DNA from: Candidatus Sulfotelmatobacter sp.
GTDB lineage: Bacteria > Acidobacteriota > Terriglobia > Terriglobales > Acidobacteriaceae
DNA length: 11,018 nt
Direction of reading: 5' to 3'
Assembly (NCBI GenBank): GCA_030044775.1
Contig: JASICF010000259.1
Location: 1 to 11,018, forward strand
The position numbers were made by a program, and so were the translations under genes. The notes below the pieces were generated by a model that worked only from the letters and a program-made list of their open reading frames with translations, was not told the DNA's origin and did not search any database. Below, one piece after another: positions 1 to 7,556 of this stretch. Each line of letters opens with the position of its first letter. Position 1 is the first letter of the stretch.

Positions 1-668
1 TGGCCCAAGCGTTCGCTCAGGGCAACCGGCGGCAGGGCAGCCAGAGCGCGCAAATTGCATACGCCCCATCGCTCGAAGGTTGCAAGAATCTCTCCTGTTT
101 GTTTTTGCGCTTCATCGTTTTCTTCTTCGCGCCCATTGGCCAATAAGACCGCCATCGGCAACGGGCCAAGTTGCTCGGCTTCTTTGTCTCGGGGAACTAC
201 GGTCACGCCGGAAAATCCGCGAGCTGCAAGCATGGCGGCATCGGGATTCGAAGCTACAGCAACGTTTGCTTCAAGTCCTAAATCGGCAACGCGATTGGAG
301 ATGGCATCAGCAATTTCCGGCGGAACGCCGAAGAGAGATTCCATACCCGCCAAATCGAGAATTGCCGTATCGCATGCAGTGTCTTCCACGCAAGGCGAGA
401 AAGATTGCGCGCAGTCCAACAGTGCGGCGTGCGCTGTTGATTCCTGCAGCAGAGAGCGGGCGCGCAGCACCACCTCTGAACATAATTCCGCCTGAGCCTT
501 GGTCATGCTGGATGTAATTCCTATGCCCGCGGCTTTTTCATTCACGGCGTAAATTGTTTCCAGCGGCGCATTGCCTTCAAAAATGGCGAGTGCACGAACA
601 CGCAATTCCGGCTCGGCGCGAAGCACGGCTGCCACAGAGAAGTTCGGCACGAAAATGCAGGCAAACAT
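1..668 (-). CDS. imuB: ImuB, catalytically degenerate Y-family polymerase (C-terminus off the left edge)
   Basis: ImuB is a Y-family polymerase relative that acts as the clamp-binding hub of the ImuA/ImuB/DnaE2 mutasome in damage-induced mutagenesis. The reading frame runs unbroken from an ATG at 668 to the window edge (222 codons); the little-finger and C-terminal parts lie outside. Residues 1-17 (MFACIFVPNFSVAAVLR) match the ImuB N-terminus, and no acidic residue occurs where active Y polymerases carry their first catalytic Asp. The palm segment at residues 100-114 (DTAILDLAGMESLFG) replaces the usual Asp-Glu pair with Asp-Thr. Residues 200-222 (RWGVCNLRALAALPPVALSERLG) are the helix-hairpin-helix-like segment. 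This is the expected non-catalytic ImuB pattern. The gene follows imuA by 80 bases on the same strand. No clear Shine-Dalgarno precedes the ATG; instead there is a run of six T. A plain DinB-type polymerase is unlikely because the catalytic acids are missing. Confidence 0.87.
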   Translation of the reverse strand, partial: MFACIFVPNFSVAAVLRAEPELRVRALAIFEGNAPLETIYAVNEKAAGIGITSSMTKAQAELCSEVVLRARSLLQESTAHAALLDCAQSFSPCVEDTACDTAILDLAGMESLFGVPPEIADAISNRVADLGLEANVAVASNPDAAMLAARGFSGVTVVPRDKEAEQLGPLPMAVLLANGREEENDEAQKQTGEILATFERWGVCNLRALAALPPVALSERLG

Positions 669-676
669 AAAAAACC

Positions 677-741
677 AAAGTTTCAGAGTTGCAAAGTTTC
701 AAGGTTTCGAAGACATCTGAACCTTGAAACTCTGAAAACTC
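677..741. repeat. Octamer-repeat hairpin between imuA and imuB
   Basis: Positions 677-708 read as four imperfect 8-base units: AAAGTTTC, AGAGTTGC, AAAGTTTC, AAGGTTTC. Inverted copies lie at about 719-741. TTTCAAGGTT (697-706) pairs perfectly with AACCTTGAAA (720-729), and TTTCAGAG (681-688) with CTCTGAAA (730-737). This gives an 18-bp stem with an 8-base bulge (689-696) and a 13-base loop. On the minus strand, which is transcribed from imuA into imuB, the hairpin is followed after six bases by TTTTTT (674-669) and then at once by the imuB ATG. It may be an attenuator or weak terminator, or only a dispersed intergenic repeat. The pairing is directly visible; the function is inferred. Confidence 0.7.
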
Positions 742-748
742 AGTCCTT

Positions 749-1660
749 TCATCCCGCCCATGCAGTTTTGCAGGCGAACATGGTTTCTGCTGACCGAACT
801 GATTTGCGCTCCAAGCACGATCGAACTACTTTCGCTCTGATTTCCAATTCGGTCAGCAAATAGGCATGTGTGAGTTTCGTTTCACAATTCGCCACCTGCT
901 TTTGTTCGCGATTTCCGCCTAGTTTGAGCCGCAATGACGAACAACTTCCGGCGATCGCTTGGCGTTCGATCGCGAGCAGAACCGTAGGGGTATGCTCAAC
1001 GGCGCGGCGGAAGCGGAACCATGTGGCTAGCGGGATGCGACGTGCTATTTGCACGGGCAGATCGCAGACATCGAGTGCGATCAGGCCGAAGCCTCCGCTT
1101 TCGAGCAGAAGGTCGGCGACCCGGAGAAGTTGTTCCAGGCGATGCTCCGATAAAATCTTATCTCTTGAGAAATTCCATCCTTGTCGCAAAGAGCTCTGCG
1201 GCGAATGTTCTCCGCAGCGCACCCACAAAAGCTGATTCAAGTCCGCGCCAGCAGCGGCTACCGATTGTGAATCGAGAGTATCTCCCGCATCCACGATGGC
1301 GCAGAATTCTCCGCGCCGGGTCGCGGCGGCCAAAGCTGCTAACAACAAAGTCGTTCTACCGGAAGAAGCCGGGCCGAAAATTTCGCTGAGGCAGCCGCGC
1401 GGCAGGCCTCCAGTTAAAGTGTCGATTGCGGTGATGCCGCTGGAAACCATCTCCGGCGCAGGCTGGATGGACAAGCGCGAAGCCGGAGTGACGGTGGAGA
1501 GGATTTCCGAGTGCTGATTTTTGATTGCTGATTGAGGACGGCGGAGATGAGAGTTGATTAGTTCAGGATCATGAACAGTATGATTCCCGGCATCACAGGC
1601 ATCGTCAAAAACAAAAAAGCGGCCCTGGGCCGCCGAAGTGGAAATCACTGCGGTAGACAT
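749..1660 (-). CDS. imuA: ImuA, RecA-like mutasome accessory protein
   Basis: ImuA is a RecA-like protein of the inducible mutagenesis cassette; it works with ImuB and DnaE2 in error-prone lesion bypass. From the ATG at 1660 the protein has 303 residues. Residues about 73-85 (SSGITAIDTLTGG) begin the RecA-like core. The P-loop GPASSGRTT is at 96-104, with Arg in place of the invariant Walker A Lys, followed by LLLAALAAATRRGEFCAIVDAGD. A hydrophobic strand GGFGLIALDVCDL (about 189-201) fits Walker B, and the core ends near SLRLKLGGNRE (about 242-252). The frame stays open upstream to a TTG at 1762. The ATG is preferred because GAGGA lies five bases before it, and the TTG falls on a promoter-like -35 hexamer. 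Residues 1-72 are a low-conservation linker containing a heptamer DNA repeat. The next gene on the strand is imuB. Confidence 0.85.
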   Translation of the reverse strand: MSTAVISTSAAQGRFFVFDDACDAGNHTVHDPELINSHLRRPQSAIKNQHSEILSTVTPASRLSIQPAPEMVSSGITAIDTLTGGLPRGCLSEIFGPASSGRTTLLLAALAAATRRGEFCAIVDAGDTLDSQSVAAAGADLNQLLWVRCGEHSPQSSLRQGWNFSRDKILSEHRLEQLLRVADLLLESGGFGLIALDVCDLPVQIARRIPLATWFRFRRAVEHTPTVLLAIERQAIAGSCSSLRLKLGGNREQKQVANCETKLTHAYLLTELEIRAKVVRSCLERKSVRSAETMFACKTAWAG

Positions 1661-1733
1661 AAAATCCTCAGAAATTTCAGGGAGCCCGGAGACAGATCCG
1701 GGGGCTATTTCGCTTTTTATTCGCCCATAAAGA

Positions 1734-1762
1734 ATTCTGCCATCCCCCGCGTAAATAGTCAA
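1734..1762 (-). promoter_or_regulatory. Candidate sigma70-type promoter for imuA-imuB
   Basis: Reading the minus strand, TTGACT (1762-1757) matches five of six bases of a -35 box. A 17-base spacer follows, then CAGAAT (1739-1734), four of six bases of a -10 box. Transcription would start near 1727, leaving a leader of about 65 bases before the imuA ATG at 1660, which has its own GAGGA ribosome site. I could not identify a LexA operator around it, though the cassette is SOS-controlled in other bacteria. Confidence 0.45.
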
Positions 1763-1911
1763 GCCGCGACTTAACGAATCCTGACCTGCTTACGTTGCCA
1801 TCCTCCATTCGTCTAACCCTCCCAGCACAGCGGTCAGGCGCGGGTCTTCCATTCAAATTTTCCAGGTTGCGGCTGGACGCTGTTCGAATCCCCACAAAAG
1901 AGGAGCGTTCC

Positions 1912-2988
1912 ATGCACAGAACTCGTCTGCTTGTTTTGTTATGCGCCGTATTGACGCTAGCTGGCTTCAGCCAGGCTCAAACCGCAACCGGCGAAACCGT
2001 GATGCTTAAACTGCCGCGCGCCAGCCAGCATGCCCTGATCACCCAGCGCATCGGCATTACCGACATCACCATTAACTATCACCGCCCGCTGGTAAATGGA
2101 CGGCAAATCTGGGGCAAGACCGTCCCCTATGGGCAAGTATGGCGCGCGGGCGCAAACGAGAACACGACCATTACCTTTACCGATCCGGTGACCATCGAGG
2201 GCCAGGCGCTCGATAAAGGAACCTACGGCCTGCACATGATTCCAGGGGAAAATCAGTGGACGGTGATCTTCTCGAAAACTTCCACCGCGTGGGGCAGCTT
2301 CAGTTACAAGCAGGATGAAGATGCGCTGCGCGTCACCGTCAAGCCACAACCAGCCGAATTCCACAACGCGCTTACTTACGACTTTGACGACGTGAAGCCC
2401 GATTCAACCGTTGTCACGCTCAGTTGGGACAAGGTTGCCGTACCTTTCAAAATTGCCGTAAACGTAAATGATATTGTGGTAGCCAGCATCCACACACAGA
2501 TTCGCGGATTGAATCAGTATTACTGGGAAGGATGGGATGACGCCGCGAACTACTTGCTGACGAACAAGATTGATCTGGATGAAGCGCTCAAAGATGAAGA
2601 CTTGTCGATCCAGGCGGAAGAGCGCTACGACAATTTGTTGCAGAAGTCAAAAATTCTGGATGCGATGGGCCGAACCCAGGAAGCGGAATCGGCACGCAAG
2701 GAAGCCTTGGATAAGGCCAGTGCGCTGCAGCTTTATTTCTATGCGCGGCAGTTGCAGACCGAGAAGAAAGCTGAACAGGCGTTTGCCATGTTCCGCGCCA
2801 ATGCGCAGAAGTACCCCGATTATTGGACTTCTCACGTAGGACTGGCTCGCGTTTACAGCAGCCAGGGAAACTTCGATGGCGCGGTAAAGGAAATGCAGGC
2901 CGCGCTGACAACGGCGCCGGATTCGAACAAAGCGAATCTGGAAAATTACGTGAAGCGGTTGCAATCGAAGGAGGATATCAACCGCTAA
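1912..2988 (+). CDS. Secreted DUF2911 protein with C-terminal TPR region
   Basis: The biochemical role is unknown; DUF2911 proteins are exported and common in Acidobacteriota and Bacteroidota. The 358-residue protein starts at the ATG at 1912, which has AGGAG six bases upstream (1901-1905); the frame is open back to 1795 but without such a site. Residues 1-22 form a signal peptide (hydrophobic LLVLLCAVLTLAGF, likely cut after SQA). Residues about 35-185 are the DUF2911 domain, with the motifs NYHRPLVNGRQIWG (55-68), PYGQVWRAGANE (72-83) and GTYGLHMIPG (103-112). Residues about 205-350 are helical with TPR-like units, clearest at 304-336 (YWTSHVGLARVYSSQGNFDGAVKEMQAALTTAP, quoted here as two pieces: YWTSHVGLARVYSSQG, then NFDGAVKEMQAALTTAP). 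It is a single-gene unit, divergent from imuA and closed by a terminator at 3009-3039. Periplasmic location is inferred. Confidence 0.87.
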   Translation: MHRTRLLVLLCAVLTLAGFSQAQTATGETVMLKLPRASQHALITQRIGITDITINYHRPLVNGRQIWGKTVPYGQVWRAGANENTTITFTDPVTIEGQALDKGTYGLHMIPGENQWTVIFSKTSTAWGSFSYKQDEDALRVTVKPQPAEFHNALTYDFDDVKPDSTVVTLSWDKVAVPFKIAVNVNDIVVASIHTQIRGLNQYYWEGWDDAANYLLTNKIDLDEALKDEDLSIQAEERYDNLLQKSKILDAMGRTQEAESARKEALDKASALQLYFYARQLQTEKKAEQAFAMFRANAQKYPDYWTSHVGLARVYSSQGNFDGAVKEMQAALTTAPDSNKANLENYVKRLQSKEDINR

Positions 2989-3008
2989 GAGGCTTCAGCC
3001 TGCAACCT

Positions 3009-3039
3009 CGCCCCTCCCGCGCTTTTTGCGGGAGGGGCG
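3009..3039 (+). terminator. Rho-independent-type hairpin after the DUF2911 gene
   Basis: A perfect 12-bp GC-rich stem, CGCCCCTCCCGC (3009-3020) with GCGGGAGGGGCG (3028-3039), encloses a 7-base loop containing five T. It starts 20 bases after the stop at 2988. A modest CTTTTAG follows at 3043-3049, so the T tract is short and slightly displaced. The hairpin lies between convergent genes and may also slow transcription of the amidohydrolase from the other side, although that side has no T run. Confidence 0.75.
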
Positions 3040-3046
3040 ACCGCTT

Positions 3047-4303
3047 TTAGTAATTGCTATTCCGCATGTACTTGTAAACGATTCCGCCTTTCATCACAAA
3101 AACCACGCGCCGCACAGAGGTAATATCCTTCAAAGGATCTCCATGGAGCGCAATGATGTCCGCTTGCAGACCCGGCGCAATCGAACCGATCTGATCTGCC
3201 ATGCCGAGCGCTTCCGCTCCCAGGAAATTGGCGGAAACCATGGCGTCCATGGGGCTCACTCCACTATCCCGTACACGATGAATGAAATCCTCGGCGTTGC
3301 GTCCGTGCGAGCCCGCGACCGCATCTGTGCCGTAAACAATCTTCAAGCCTGGAATCTGCAGGGCACGCCGGATGAACTCCTGGTGGGCGGGAATGAGCTC
3401 TTTCATTGCCGCGAAGCCTTCCTGCGTGTAATAAGGAGGGGCGAGATACTGATCTTGGTATTGGAGGTACGTTTCAAGCAGCAAGCCAGCCTGCGGATCG
3501 ATGTATGTTCCGCGCTCGGCCATCAGCCTTAGATCCTCGTCCGATGCTCCCAGTCCGTGCTCGACTTCCGTACAGCCAGCAAGAACTGCGGAGCGAACGG
3601 CGTCGCGATAGGCATGCACCAGCGAACGCAAGCCTTGCTTTCTCGCTTCGTCGCAAGCCGCATTCAATTGTTCCTGTGACATCGTCATCGTGCCCCGCGT
3701 CATGCCTCCGGAGGCATAGATCTTGATCAGATCGGCGCCCTCGGCCTTCTGCTTCCGGACCCAGTCGCGGATTTCATCGGGCGTTCCCGTCTTCTCCCCT
3801 TGTCCGAAGAGCGCCCCCGCGGAAGTGAGTATGCGCGGGCCGGGAAGCCTGCCTTGAGCGATGGCATCGCGTAAAGGAACAGCGGTAGCCGAACCAACGT
3901 CCTGTATTGTTGTGAAGCCGGCCATCAATGTCAGCCAGGCATTCGAAGCTGCGGCGTAGCCAGCTTCGGCAGTTATGCCTCCCTGTCCGGCATTCTTTCC
4001 GTCCGGGCCGAAACTCCAGGTGATATGTACGTGGGCATCGATCCAGCCCGGCAGCACGGTTAGCCCGCGGAGGTCGTAGTCGACAGGGCCAGCCTTCGGG
4101 TCAATGGCCACAATTTTCGAGCCATCGATCACAATGCGGGTATTGTGCAGCACGCGGCCCTTCCCGTCGAGAAGCGTGCCCGCGGCAATCACCACATGCT
4201 TGCTGTCATTATTAGGCTGGGAAGAAGCGCGTGAGGTCCGAACCTGACTTACGAATATGCAGGCCGCACAAAGAATGAGCACGGTTGAGTGCATCGATTT
4301 CAT
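3047..4303 (-). CDS. Secreted amidohydrolase (imidazolonepropionase-like / Xaa-Pro dipeptidase-like)
   Basis: This is an amidohydrolase-superfamily metal enzyme with a TIM-barrel fold; several close relatives act on dipeptides or acylated amino acids. From the ATG at 4303 it has 418 residues. A signal peptide (MKSMHSTVLILCAACIFVSQVRTSRA) precedes a small beta-domain segment at about 36-80 (VVIAAGTLLDGKG). Metal-site residues are all visible: HVH at 91 and 93, a lysine in LIKIYASGG (K194, candidate carboxylated Lys), His230 in LVHAYRD, His249 in EVEHGLGA, and Asp327 in YGTDA. The C-terminal beta segment (GSIAPGLQADIIALHGDPL) is typical. An ATG at 4294 is an equally possible start; the frame also reaches a TTG at 4369 that would spoil the signal peptide. 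It lies 108 bases downstream of the M13 peptidase on the same strand, suggesting a shared role in peptide breakdown. The exact substrate cannot be told from sequence. Confidence 0.88.
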   Translation of the reverse strand: MKSMHSTVLILCAACIFVSQVRTSRASSQPNNDSKHVVIAAGTLLDGKGRVLHNTRIVIDGSKIVAIDPKAGPVDYDLRGLTVLPGWIDAHVHITWSFGPDGKNAGQGGITAEAGYAAASNAWLTLMAGFTTIQDVGSATAVPLRDAIAQGRLPGPRILTSAGALFGQGEKTGTPDEIRDWVRKQKAEGADLIKIYASGGMTRGTMTMSQEQLNAACDEARKQGLRSLVHAYRDAVRSAVLAGCTEVEHGLGASDEDLRLMAERGTYIDPQAGLLLETYLQYQDQYLAPPYYTQEGFAAMKELIPAHQEFIRRALQIPGLKIVYGTDAVAGSHGRNAEDFIHRVRDSGVSPMDAMVSANFLGAEALGMADQIGSIAPGLQADIIALHGDPLKDITSVRRVVFVMKGGIVYKYMRNSNY

Positions 4304-4411
4304 TCCAATCGAAGCTTCTCGCTGTCTTAAACAGCGCCCTGCCGAAGAAACGTTACAAGAGTGAAGCAAGCCCGTTTTTGTATGTCAGGAACAGTGAAAC
4401 GCGCTGGTTCG

Positions 4412-6529
4412 TCACCACACTCGGCAAGCATTCGCCCGGACCATTTTCTGCCCAGCTTTGCAGCCGAACGCGTCGGAAAATTCCGTCATGTTCGAGACCA
4501 CGTTGTCGATGCGGAAGATCGGCAGGGAATGCGGGTCAGTTGTAACCATTAACCGCGCCACCTCCGGACGTATGTTCGTGCACCAGGAAAACGCGTATCC
4601 AAGAAAGAAACGCTGGCGGTAGGTCCAGCCGTCGGGTCCCTTGTCGTCGAGCGACTTGCCATCTTTTTTTAATTGGTCTTGTAGCGCGCTCAGCGCGAGA
4701 TGCAGGCCGCCATTATCGGCGGTGTCTTCGCCCTGGGTAAGCAATCCATTCTGCTTCACGCCCGGGCCGGCCTCGGGCACATCCTGCGTGTACTCGTCGG
4801 AGATGCATTTGCCGCGCGCGTCATATTGTTTCGCATCGTCTGCCGTCCACCAGTCGCGGAGATTGCCCTGAGCATCGAACTTGCGCCCCTGATCGTCGAA
4901 GCCGTGAGTAAGCTCATGGCCGATCACCATGCCAATCGCGCCGAAATTTATCGCATCATCTTTGCTCGGATCAAAGAACGGCGGCTGGAGTATACCCGCG
5001 GGAAAATTGATCGTGTTGAGCTGCGGATCGTAATAAGCGTTGATGGTGGGCGGAGTCATTGTCCACTCGCTGCGGTCGACCGGCTTGCCGATTTTTTGCA
5101 CAAAGCGTTCGTCTTCGAATGCCGAAGCGTCTTCGACGTTGGCGAGATAATCGTCACGGGTGACCTTGAGGGCGGAATAATCGCGCCAATGCGAGGGATA
5201 GCCGATCTTGTCTTCGATACCCTGCAGCTTGATGAGCGCCTGCTGTTTCGTAGCGGCCGACATCCAGCTTACGTCGTCGATGTCGTCCTGCATGGCGTGC
5301 TCGATCGCATGCACCATTTCCATTGTGCGGGCCTTGCTCTCCGGCGGGAAAGCACGATCGACATAAGCCTGCCCGAGAGCTTCGCCGAGATCGCGATCGG
5401 CATTGTGGACGCAGCGTCTCCAGCGCGGCTCGTTTTCCTGCTGGCCGGCCAGCGTGCGGTAGAAGAAGTTGAAATTTTCATCTACCAGGGCCTTGGTCAT
5501 CAACGGCGCGGCCCGGTGAATCACCTGCCAGCGCATGTAAGTCTTCCACTGGTCCAGGGGGCGTTCTTCGAGCAGCTTATCCTCAGCCCGGAAAAAATCC
5601 GGTGAAGTTACGATGTAGTGATCGCTGGCCGGCGCGTCCACCGCTTTCAGATAACCCGCCCAGTCGATCTCGGGCGTCAACGCCTGAACCTGGGCAAGCG
5701 TCATCTTGTTGTTGATGTTTTTCGGATCGCGGCGCTTGACGTTATCCATTTGGGCCTGAGCCAGGGCGGTTTCCAGTTCGACCACAATCCCTGCATCAGT
5801 TGCAGCTCGCACCGGGGGTTCTCCTGTCAGCTCAAACATCCGTTGCACATGGGCGCGGAACTTTTTGAGAGTTTCGACCGACTTCTCGTCTGTCTTAATG
5901 TAGTAATCGCGGTTGGGCAGGCTCAAACCGCCTTGATCGATCTGCGCCACCACCTTGGAAGCGTCGTCGTAGTCCTGTTGTCCGGTAAAGCCAAAGAACG
6001 GCGAGTTTGTCTGATTGTCCGATTGCTCCCACGCGCCGGGAAATGAGCGATGAAGATGGGCAATTTCCGGAGTGATCTCTTTCTTTGATTTGATTGCGGC
6101 AATTCGATTCAATTGCGGGCGCAGAGGTTTCAGGCCGGCCGCTTCGATTCCGCTTAGATCCATGCATGCTGCCCAGTAGTCGCCGATCTTTTGCTCGACT
6201 GGCGTCCGATTCGTGTCGCTCTTGCTCGCGGCTTCCATCGTCTCGCGTAAGAGGTTCTCGTTCCACAATTCCAGGTTGCTTCCCGTCGTCCAGTACACCT
6301 GATCGGCAGGAATGGGATTGGAAGCCATCCATTTGCTGCACGAATACTTATAGAAATCATCGCAAGGGTTCAGCGATGGGTCGACAAGGTTGGGATCGAA
6401 GCGCTCAAGCTGGGGAACGCTGTTTTCAGATTTAGTTGCCGGTGAGGGATTAGAGCTTGAATTTTGCGCGGAGAGCGCGATCGGCAAGCTTAAGAAAAGC
6501 GGAATAAGCAGCATCCTGAAATTGGACAT
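4412..6529 (-). CDS. M13 family zinc metalloendopeptidase (neprilysin/PepO-like), secreted
   Basis: This is a neprilysin-family zinc endopeptidase that cuts short peptides. The 705-residue length from the ATG at 6529 is normal for the family. A signal peptide (MSNFRMLLIPLFLSLPIALSA) is followed by the N-terminal M13 domain, opening with DPSLNPCDDFYKYSCSKW (about 50-67). The catalytic part carries NAYYD (497-501), HELTH (538-542, two zinc His and the catalytic Glu), and GEDTADNGG with the third zinc ligand Glu601. His667 and Arg673 match the substrate-stabilising His and Arg of neprilysin. The protein ends in the characteristic CRVW. The ATG at 6529 has GAGGA just upstream with a short three-base gap; the frame runs back to 6631 without a better start. 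It is 188 bases downstream of the phoU-like gene and 108 bases upstream of the amidohydrolase. Extracytoplasmic action is inferred from the signal peptide. Confidence 0.94.
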   Translation of the reverse strand: MSNFRMLLIPLFLSLPIALSAQNSSSNPSPATKSENSVPQLERFDPNLVDPSLNPCDDFYKYSCSKWMASNPIPADQVYWTTGSNLELWNENLLRETMEAASKSDTNRTPVEQKIGDYWAACMDLSGIEAAGLKPLRPQLNRIAAIKSKKEITPEIAHLHRSFPGAWEQSDNQTNSPFFGFTGQQDYDDASKVVAQIDQGGLSLPNRDYYIKTDEKSVETLKKFRAHVQRMFELTGEPPVRAATDAGIVVELETALAQAQMDNVKRRDPKNINNKMTLAQVQALTPEIDWAGYLKAVDAPASDHYIVTSPDFFRAEDKLLEERPLDQWKTYMRWQVIHRAAPLMTKALVDENFNFFYRTLAGQQENEPRWRRCVHNADRDLGEALGQAYVDRAFPPESKARTMEMVHAIEHAMQDDIDDVSWMSAATKQQALIKLQGIEDKIGYPSHWRDYSALKVTRDDYLANVEDASAFEDERFVQKIGKPVDRSEWTMTPPTINAYYDPQLNTINFPAGILQPPFFDPSKDDAINFGAIGMVIGHELTHGFDDQGRKFDAQGNLRDWWTADDAKQYDARGKCISDEYTQDVPEAGPGVKQNGLLTQGEDTADNGGLHLALSALQDQLKKDGKSLDDKGPDGWTYRQRFFLGYAFSWCTNIRPEVARLMVTTDPHSLPIFRIDNVVSNMTEFSDAFGCKAGQKMVRANACRVW

Positions 6530-6717
6530 GGATCCTCGTTGCGAAGCGATTTGAACGTTGTTTGGAATTGTGCACACGCGCAGGGCGAAGTTCCGCAGGA
6601 GTTGATCTCCGCACCGCGAACAGAACAACATACTACAGACGTGAAGTCCTATGCAGGGTTAGCTGGGCCAATACCAGTCATTCCCGGTTTCCGGCTAGCC
6701 AGGAGGGTCGCTGCCAG

Positions 6718-7479
6718 CTAGGTGGCCGCACGCTTCTTTGGAGGATGCCGCAAACTGCGGCCTTCGATCAGGCTGTAAAGATCTTCGGCGAGATTGGTGG
6801 TGTGGTCGCCGGCGCGTTCCAGAGCCTGGGCCATGAGCAGAACCTCGAACCTCGACGGGTTATTCTGCGTTCCGGGTTCGGTAAGATGCTTCTGGAAAAG
6901 TGCATGGCAAATGCGGTCGATTTCCTTATCCATCTGGAGCACCTTGCGGGCGGCATCGAGATCGAGCTCGAGAAATCCGTGATAAACGAGGTCCAGCATT
7001 TCTCGCAAAATTCCGGACATCTCGACCAGTTGGCGCACGTCGAACGCCGCCATCTTCTCGGTCCGCGATTGCACCCGCATGGCCACGCTCATCATCAGAT
7101 CGCCGATCCGCTCCAGGTCGGTCGTGCACTTCAGGCTGGTCAGGAGCTGTCGCGCGCGTGTTTCGTTGACCCGTGTAATCGCTGCCGGCAATTTGTCATC
7201 GATGTAACGCTCAATAACGTCGAGTTCCTGCTCGCACTCTTTAACGGCCAGAAAGGCCATGCGTGAGGACTGTGTGAGCAGGTCGCGCATATTGAAAACA
7301 GCGTCTCGCGCAATCAGGAATGCCTTCAGAGCTGTGCGCGAAAGATCATCCAGCGAACCGGAGGATTTCGGGGAAGGTTTTCTGGCAGATGGTTGGTTCG
7401 CAACCGGTATAACGTCGGAGGGATCGGCGACGACGGGTTCTTCGATGGCGTTTCGCTGGGCGCCAGATTTACGAGGCAT
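6718..7479 (-). CDS. phoU: PhoU-domain protein with N-terminal extension
   Basis: PhoU proteins are helical metal-binding regulators linking phosphate transport (Pst) to the PhoR/PhoB kinase system; some orphan PhoU-domain proteins have other partners. The 253-residue protein contains two three-helix PhoU repeats. The first ends in DLERIGDLMMSVA (121-133) and the second in LERAGDHTTNLAEDLYSLIEG (220-240, given here as LERAGDHTTN and LAEDLYSLIEG), both the expected acidic metal-binding motifs. Residues 1-42 are a Pro/Ser/Lys-rich, probably disordered extension not seen in compact PhoU proteins, and the C-terminus is basic (PPKKRAAT). The ATG at 7479 is the only convincing start although its Shine-Dalgarno is weak. 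No pst, phoB or phoR gene lies beside it: upstream is a divergent DinB-fold gene, downstream a peptidase. The phosphate role is therefore a family-based inference. Confidence 0.83.
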   Translation of the reverse strand: MPRKSGAQRNAIEEPVVADPSDVIPVANQPSARKPSPKSSGSLDDLSRTALKAFLIARDAVFNMRDLLTQSSRMAFLAVKECEQELDVIERYIDDKLPAAITRVNETRARQLLTSLKCTTDLERIGDLMMSVAMRVQSRTEKMAAFDVRQLVEMSGILREMLDLVYHGFLELDLDAARKVLQMDKEIDRICHALFQKHLTEPGTQNNPSRFEVLLMAQALERAGDHTTNLAEDLYSLIEGRSLRHPPKKRAAT

Positions 7480-7526
7480 AGTTCACGGGTAGACAGATTA
7501 CCGCTGTTTATTCAGAATATCTCACC

Positions 7527-7556
7527 TTGAACCTCACAGCAGCTTAATTGCAGAAT
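7527..7556 (+). promoter_or_regulatory. Weak candidate promoter for the DinB-fold gene
   Basis: TTGAAC (7527-7532) is followed after 18 bases by CAGAAT (7551-7556), the same -10-like hexamer as upstream of imuA. It would give a leader of roughly 98 bases before the ATG at 7661. The match is moderate and the region is divergent, so it could also overlap control of phoU on the other strand. Confidence 0.25.

Noticed and set aside
55..517. Two overlapping plus-strand open frames
   Set aside because: They are antisense to imuB, whose translation matches the family throughout.
1882..1894. GTTCGAATCCCC resembling a tRNA T-loop
   Set aside because: The flanking bases do not form a T stem, and no D arm, anticodon arm or acceptor stem can be found around it.
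4700..5605. 301-codon open frame on the plus strand
   Set aside because: It is antisense to the well-supported M13 peptidase; its translation shows no family motif, and its openness follows from the codon bias of the real gene.
6660..6720. TAGCTGG / CCAGCTA long-range inverted repeat after phoU
   Set aside because: It is only 7 bp with a 47-base interior and no T tract, so it is not a credible terminator.
7509..7545. Pho-box-like direct repeat (GTGAGGT, GTGAGAT on the minus strand) upstream of phoU
   Set aside because: The repeat period is 12 rather than 11 bases, the sequence differs from known Pho boxes, and only two units are present.
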